Part shown: piece after piece, positions 61,301-64,000 of the stretch | Layout: every line of letters begins with the position of its first letter | Position numbering within the stretch: the stretch's first letter is position 1 | Assembly: GCA_019843655.1 (NCBI GenBank) | Contig: JACDQD010000104.1 | Span: 7,316,001 to 7,380,000, forward strand | Origin: Lethocerus indicus | Taxonomy: Eukaryota > Arthropoda > Insecta > Hemiptera > Belostomatidae | Length of the DNA: 64,000 nt | Direction: 5' to 3' | The notes under the pieces: model-generated | What the model was told of the DNA's origin: nothing | Seen by the model: only the letters and a program-made list of their open reading frames with translations | Databases searched by the model: none | Position numbers and translations under genes: made by a program

Positions 61301-64000
61301 AAAATAAGCGGCGATACTATACATTCGTTACAAATGCAATGGCCTGGTCAAACTTTATCTATTTGGGAACAAATAAGTCATAATCCCAAGAGGTTACGCG
61401 ATCCTAAGAGAAGTTAAATTCTGATGAATGTAAGTAGTGATCCTATTTTATGTACTGACGAATGTAATGTGTTTATTTCGGGTCCCACTTGAGTTTTTGA
61501 GTATGGGTGATACGATATTCTGTCTTGTGAGTATCCGAAAAGCAGAAAACGTAGTGGAAATATTTTTAAAAGCAAATATTGTTTATTATGAAATAAGTTT
61601 AATTTGTGTGAGCGTGGCACCTTATTGTTCCAAATTTATTCAAGCTGTACGTGTATAAAAATTTAAGAAGAAAAAATGATAAACTTTTTAATTTAATTTC
61701 TCGGTCTGTGATATTTAATTCGCTCTTGGAAAAATGATAAAGCCCCGAGCGCGGAAATTTATATCTCTTTAAAGTGCTGACTCTTCCTCTAGGTCGGTTC
61801 GGTGTAAGCCTGGGGGGCGAAAGCACCCTTGGGTTTTCACATTCCTAAATGTTGCAAGCTGAGTTGAATTTCGTAATAACACAAGGCGTCCAATGCGCTT
61901 GTCCAAAACGCTTACAAAATGTAAGGACTTAGTAAAAGCCGCTGAGGACATTGCGCAATTGTTTTTTCAATATTTCTCACAATTTCGTGGACACATTGTC
62001 GTCAAATCCCAAAGCCCTATTAACGCGATTATTTTGCCACGTGCACTTTGCACGTTAGTTTTTAATTTTATCTGTTGAAATGAATTGAAACAACAAGTCA
62101 TACCTTTAAAATCGTCGAAAACTTGTGGCATACAATATCGGAACAAAGTATACTTGATTCTGTGCCATATTTTTAATTGAATTTCTTATTATCAGTACGA
62201 TCCAGAGTGTTGAACTTTTCGCTGTCTACATTTCAAGGAGATAATGAAATCCAAATTTCTTCAAATTTATATCGTTCTCTGGTTTACCGCTTAAATATCA
62301 TTTTGAAGGCTGGATTTTTGTTCAATGTTTAAGCGCTCGTGTTTCAATACAGTTTTTCTAAACGCCGGTATCTCTAGCCAAATGTCCCCGTCAACTTTCT
62401 TTTTATTCAACCCCAAATTGGTTTCCGATAGGGCAGGACCCACCCGTGGTGGTGGGGGGGGGGGTGCCAGGGATACCCCGGTGGACGATCCAGACGGGGA
62501 ATATTGGTACGGCATTCCTGGCTCACTGGGCGAAACATGGGGGACAAAATCCGATTGGAATTGAACCATCAATGGGGAATCAGGGAGACCGTGGGGATAG
62601 GCCGTGCTAATCATAACTGATTATACGGTATCATCAATCTTGTTACCTTCTCTCCGCCTCCACTCGCTTATCTGGCTTAACATGTTATGTTTTAGTCTTT
62701 CCCTATTGTCAGTAGAGTTACGTCAGTAATTCTCTCGGATTTTGTAGGATATTTTTGACATCGATCGACAAACAACGGCAGCTGCAACTAAATCAGGGTA
62801 TAATTACGTCTTCATGAGTGTTTTAAGTTGGGCATTCCTAAAACCGACCATCATCGAGAACGGGGCGTTAAATTGTCCGCGTCTCGTAATGCGCAAGAGG
62901 CCTCACACGCGATGGCGGTTTAATCGTCCAAATTGTCACTTCGTTAATCGTTAATTACGAGCGTTGTCTGTAATTGATTCAAAACAGGGGGCGAATCGTG
63001 CGAGTGAAGAGCAATGCGACACAAATGTCGGACAAGTCACGCCAGCTTCCGTCCCTGGTGCGTAAAAGGCAGCCCACTAAAAAAAAGACTAAAGATCAAC
63101 ACTAATTATCGACGCAAATGGGTAATTTCCGTTTGGGTTATGAAGTATCAAAACACCCTATTAAGAGAACAGGTTTTTTGATCTTCTTACAAGATTAATT
63201 TCTGCTTGCATATCTTTTACAACGTCACTGTAATAATATTGTAACAGTATTATCTCTCTATAATAAAAATAATTATTATATGTTTATAAAAAAGAATTTT
63301 TTTTTTGGCAAATTAACTCGATATTTGTACTCAGGTCTTACAGATTATTAGTTTGTTCTAATACTGAAGGAGAACAGGGTAAAAGTTTCACTGAAAAGTT
63401 CAATTTCCAGAAGACTCGTACCGAAACTATGCGGGAATTCTGTGAAAACGGGGCAAGGATGACTTTTTTTTATCCGTCCTCTTTTAATTGTTATATAAGA
63501 GAAAAAACATTGACTAATTAACCCAGGCCAACTAAACTAATTAAAGTGAATTAAAGCACGGCTGTATGCACTTCAGTATTTGCCCAATCGATATTCATTA
63601 AGGACCGGCCGGCTGTCTGCTAAGTCTTATATAACGAGTGTGGCAACCGAGCCAAATAAAATTCTCAGCCTTTAATATTTCACAGTATATCCTAGGCACA
63701 CATCGACTGTCTTTATTTGTTCTTATTATTTTTATTTTAAATCGCGACTACAATTGTAAGCTGCTGATTCACGGCGGACGGACCCTTTCAATCTGAATGT
63801 ATCCTACGGTTAGAAACACATATCCGCGAACAAGATTCCCGTCGGAACAATGTTCATAATAGGAACATTACGAGAAATGGTTGTACAATGCTTCAAAAGA
63901 AAAGAAATTGGACAATCGCATCGGTTTTGTGCATTATAACGTAAATTAATGTGAACGTTAACGTATCCTATTGGAACACTTGCAATATCTTTATTTTAAA

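Larger units (their letters stand above)
45281..64000. other. Noncoding region upstream of F-spondin coding exon 1
   Basis: No ORF here has splice signals plus protein-like sequence. Because coding exon 1 begins after a splice acceptor, part or all of this stretch is probably 5'UTR intron. It contains transposon relics, simple repeats, hairpins and CpG-rich blocks, listed separately. Confidence 0.6.

Noticed and set aside
62291..62614. 107-residue minus-strand ORF with proline run and protein-like text
   Set aside because: The proline run comes from an 11-G tract. The opposite strand is also open, there are no splice partners, and no domain is recognisable.

Overview
The window is animal nuclear DNA, most likely from an insect or another arthropod. 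Genes are split by GT-AG introns, intergenic DNA is AT-rich, microsatellites are present, and the recognised products are an axonemal dynein heavy chain and an F-spondin. There are no operons, CRISPR arrays or other prokaryotic features. I reconstructed three protein genes exon by exon and checked that reading phase is kept at every splice junction.

Layout. (1) 50-5547, minus strand: the first 11 coding exons (554 codons) of an axonemal dynein heavy chain of the DNAH5/DNAH8 outer-arm type. The gene runs off the left edge. (2) About 5548-6760: a head-to-head promoter region, richer in CpG than the DNA beside it. (3) 8298-11855, plus strand: a 1185-residue protein with an uninterrupted coding exon behind a 5'UTR intron. 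It looks like an all-helical solenoid and I cannot assign it to a family. (4) 11856-17180: a convergent intergenic stretch holding a 61-bp duplicated segment. (5) 17181-45280, minus strand: a complete F-spondin (fat-spondin type) coding sequence in 20 exons, 948 residues. It reads as signal peptide, Reeler, Spondin_N, three TSRs, a Kunitz inhibitor domain and two more TSRs. Its first coding intron is 12.5 kb. (6) 45281-64000: no coding sequence that I can support. This is probably 5'UTR intron and upstream regulatory DNA of F-spondin. It holds a decayed mariner transposase, a hAT-like terminus, a tRNA-derived SINE-like fragment, a CTCF-like site, G-quadruplex motifs and a TA/CA microsatellite.

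The genes do not form one pathway. The dynein would serve cilia or sperm flagella. F-spondin is a secreted matrix and axon-guidance protein. The 1185-residue protein is cytoplasmic or nuclear by default, with no signal or membrane segment seen. The main large-scale pattern is a CpG contrast. The left gene bodies are almost free of CpG (none in 541-1380), while the shared promoter and the F-spondin locus are CpG-rich. In invertebrates that contrast fits germline gene-body methylation on the left only. I found no convincing new multi-gene system; the best candidate for something undescribed is the 1185-residue gene.
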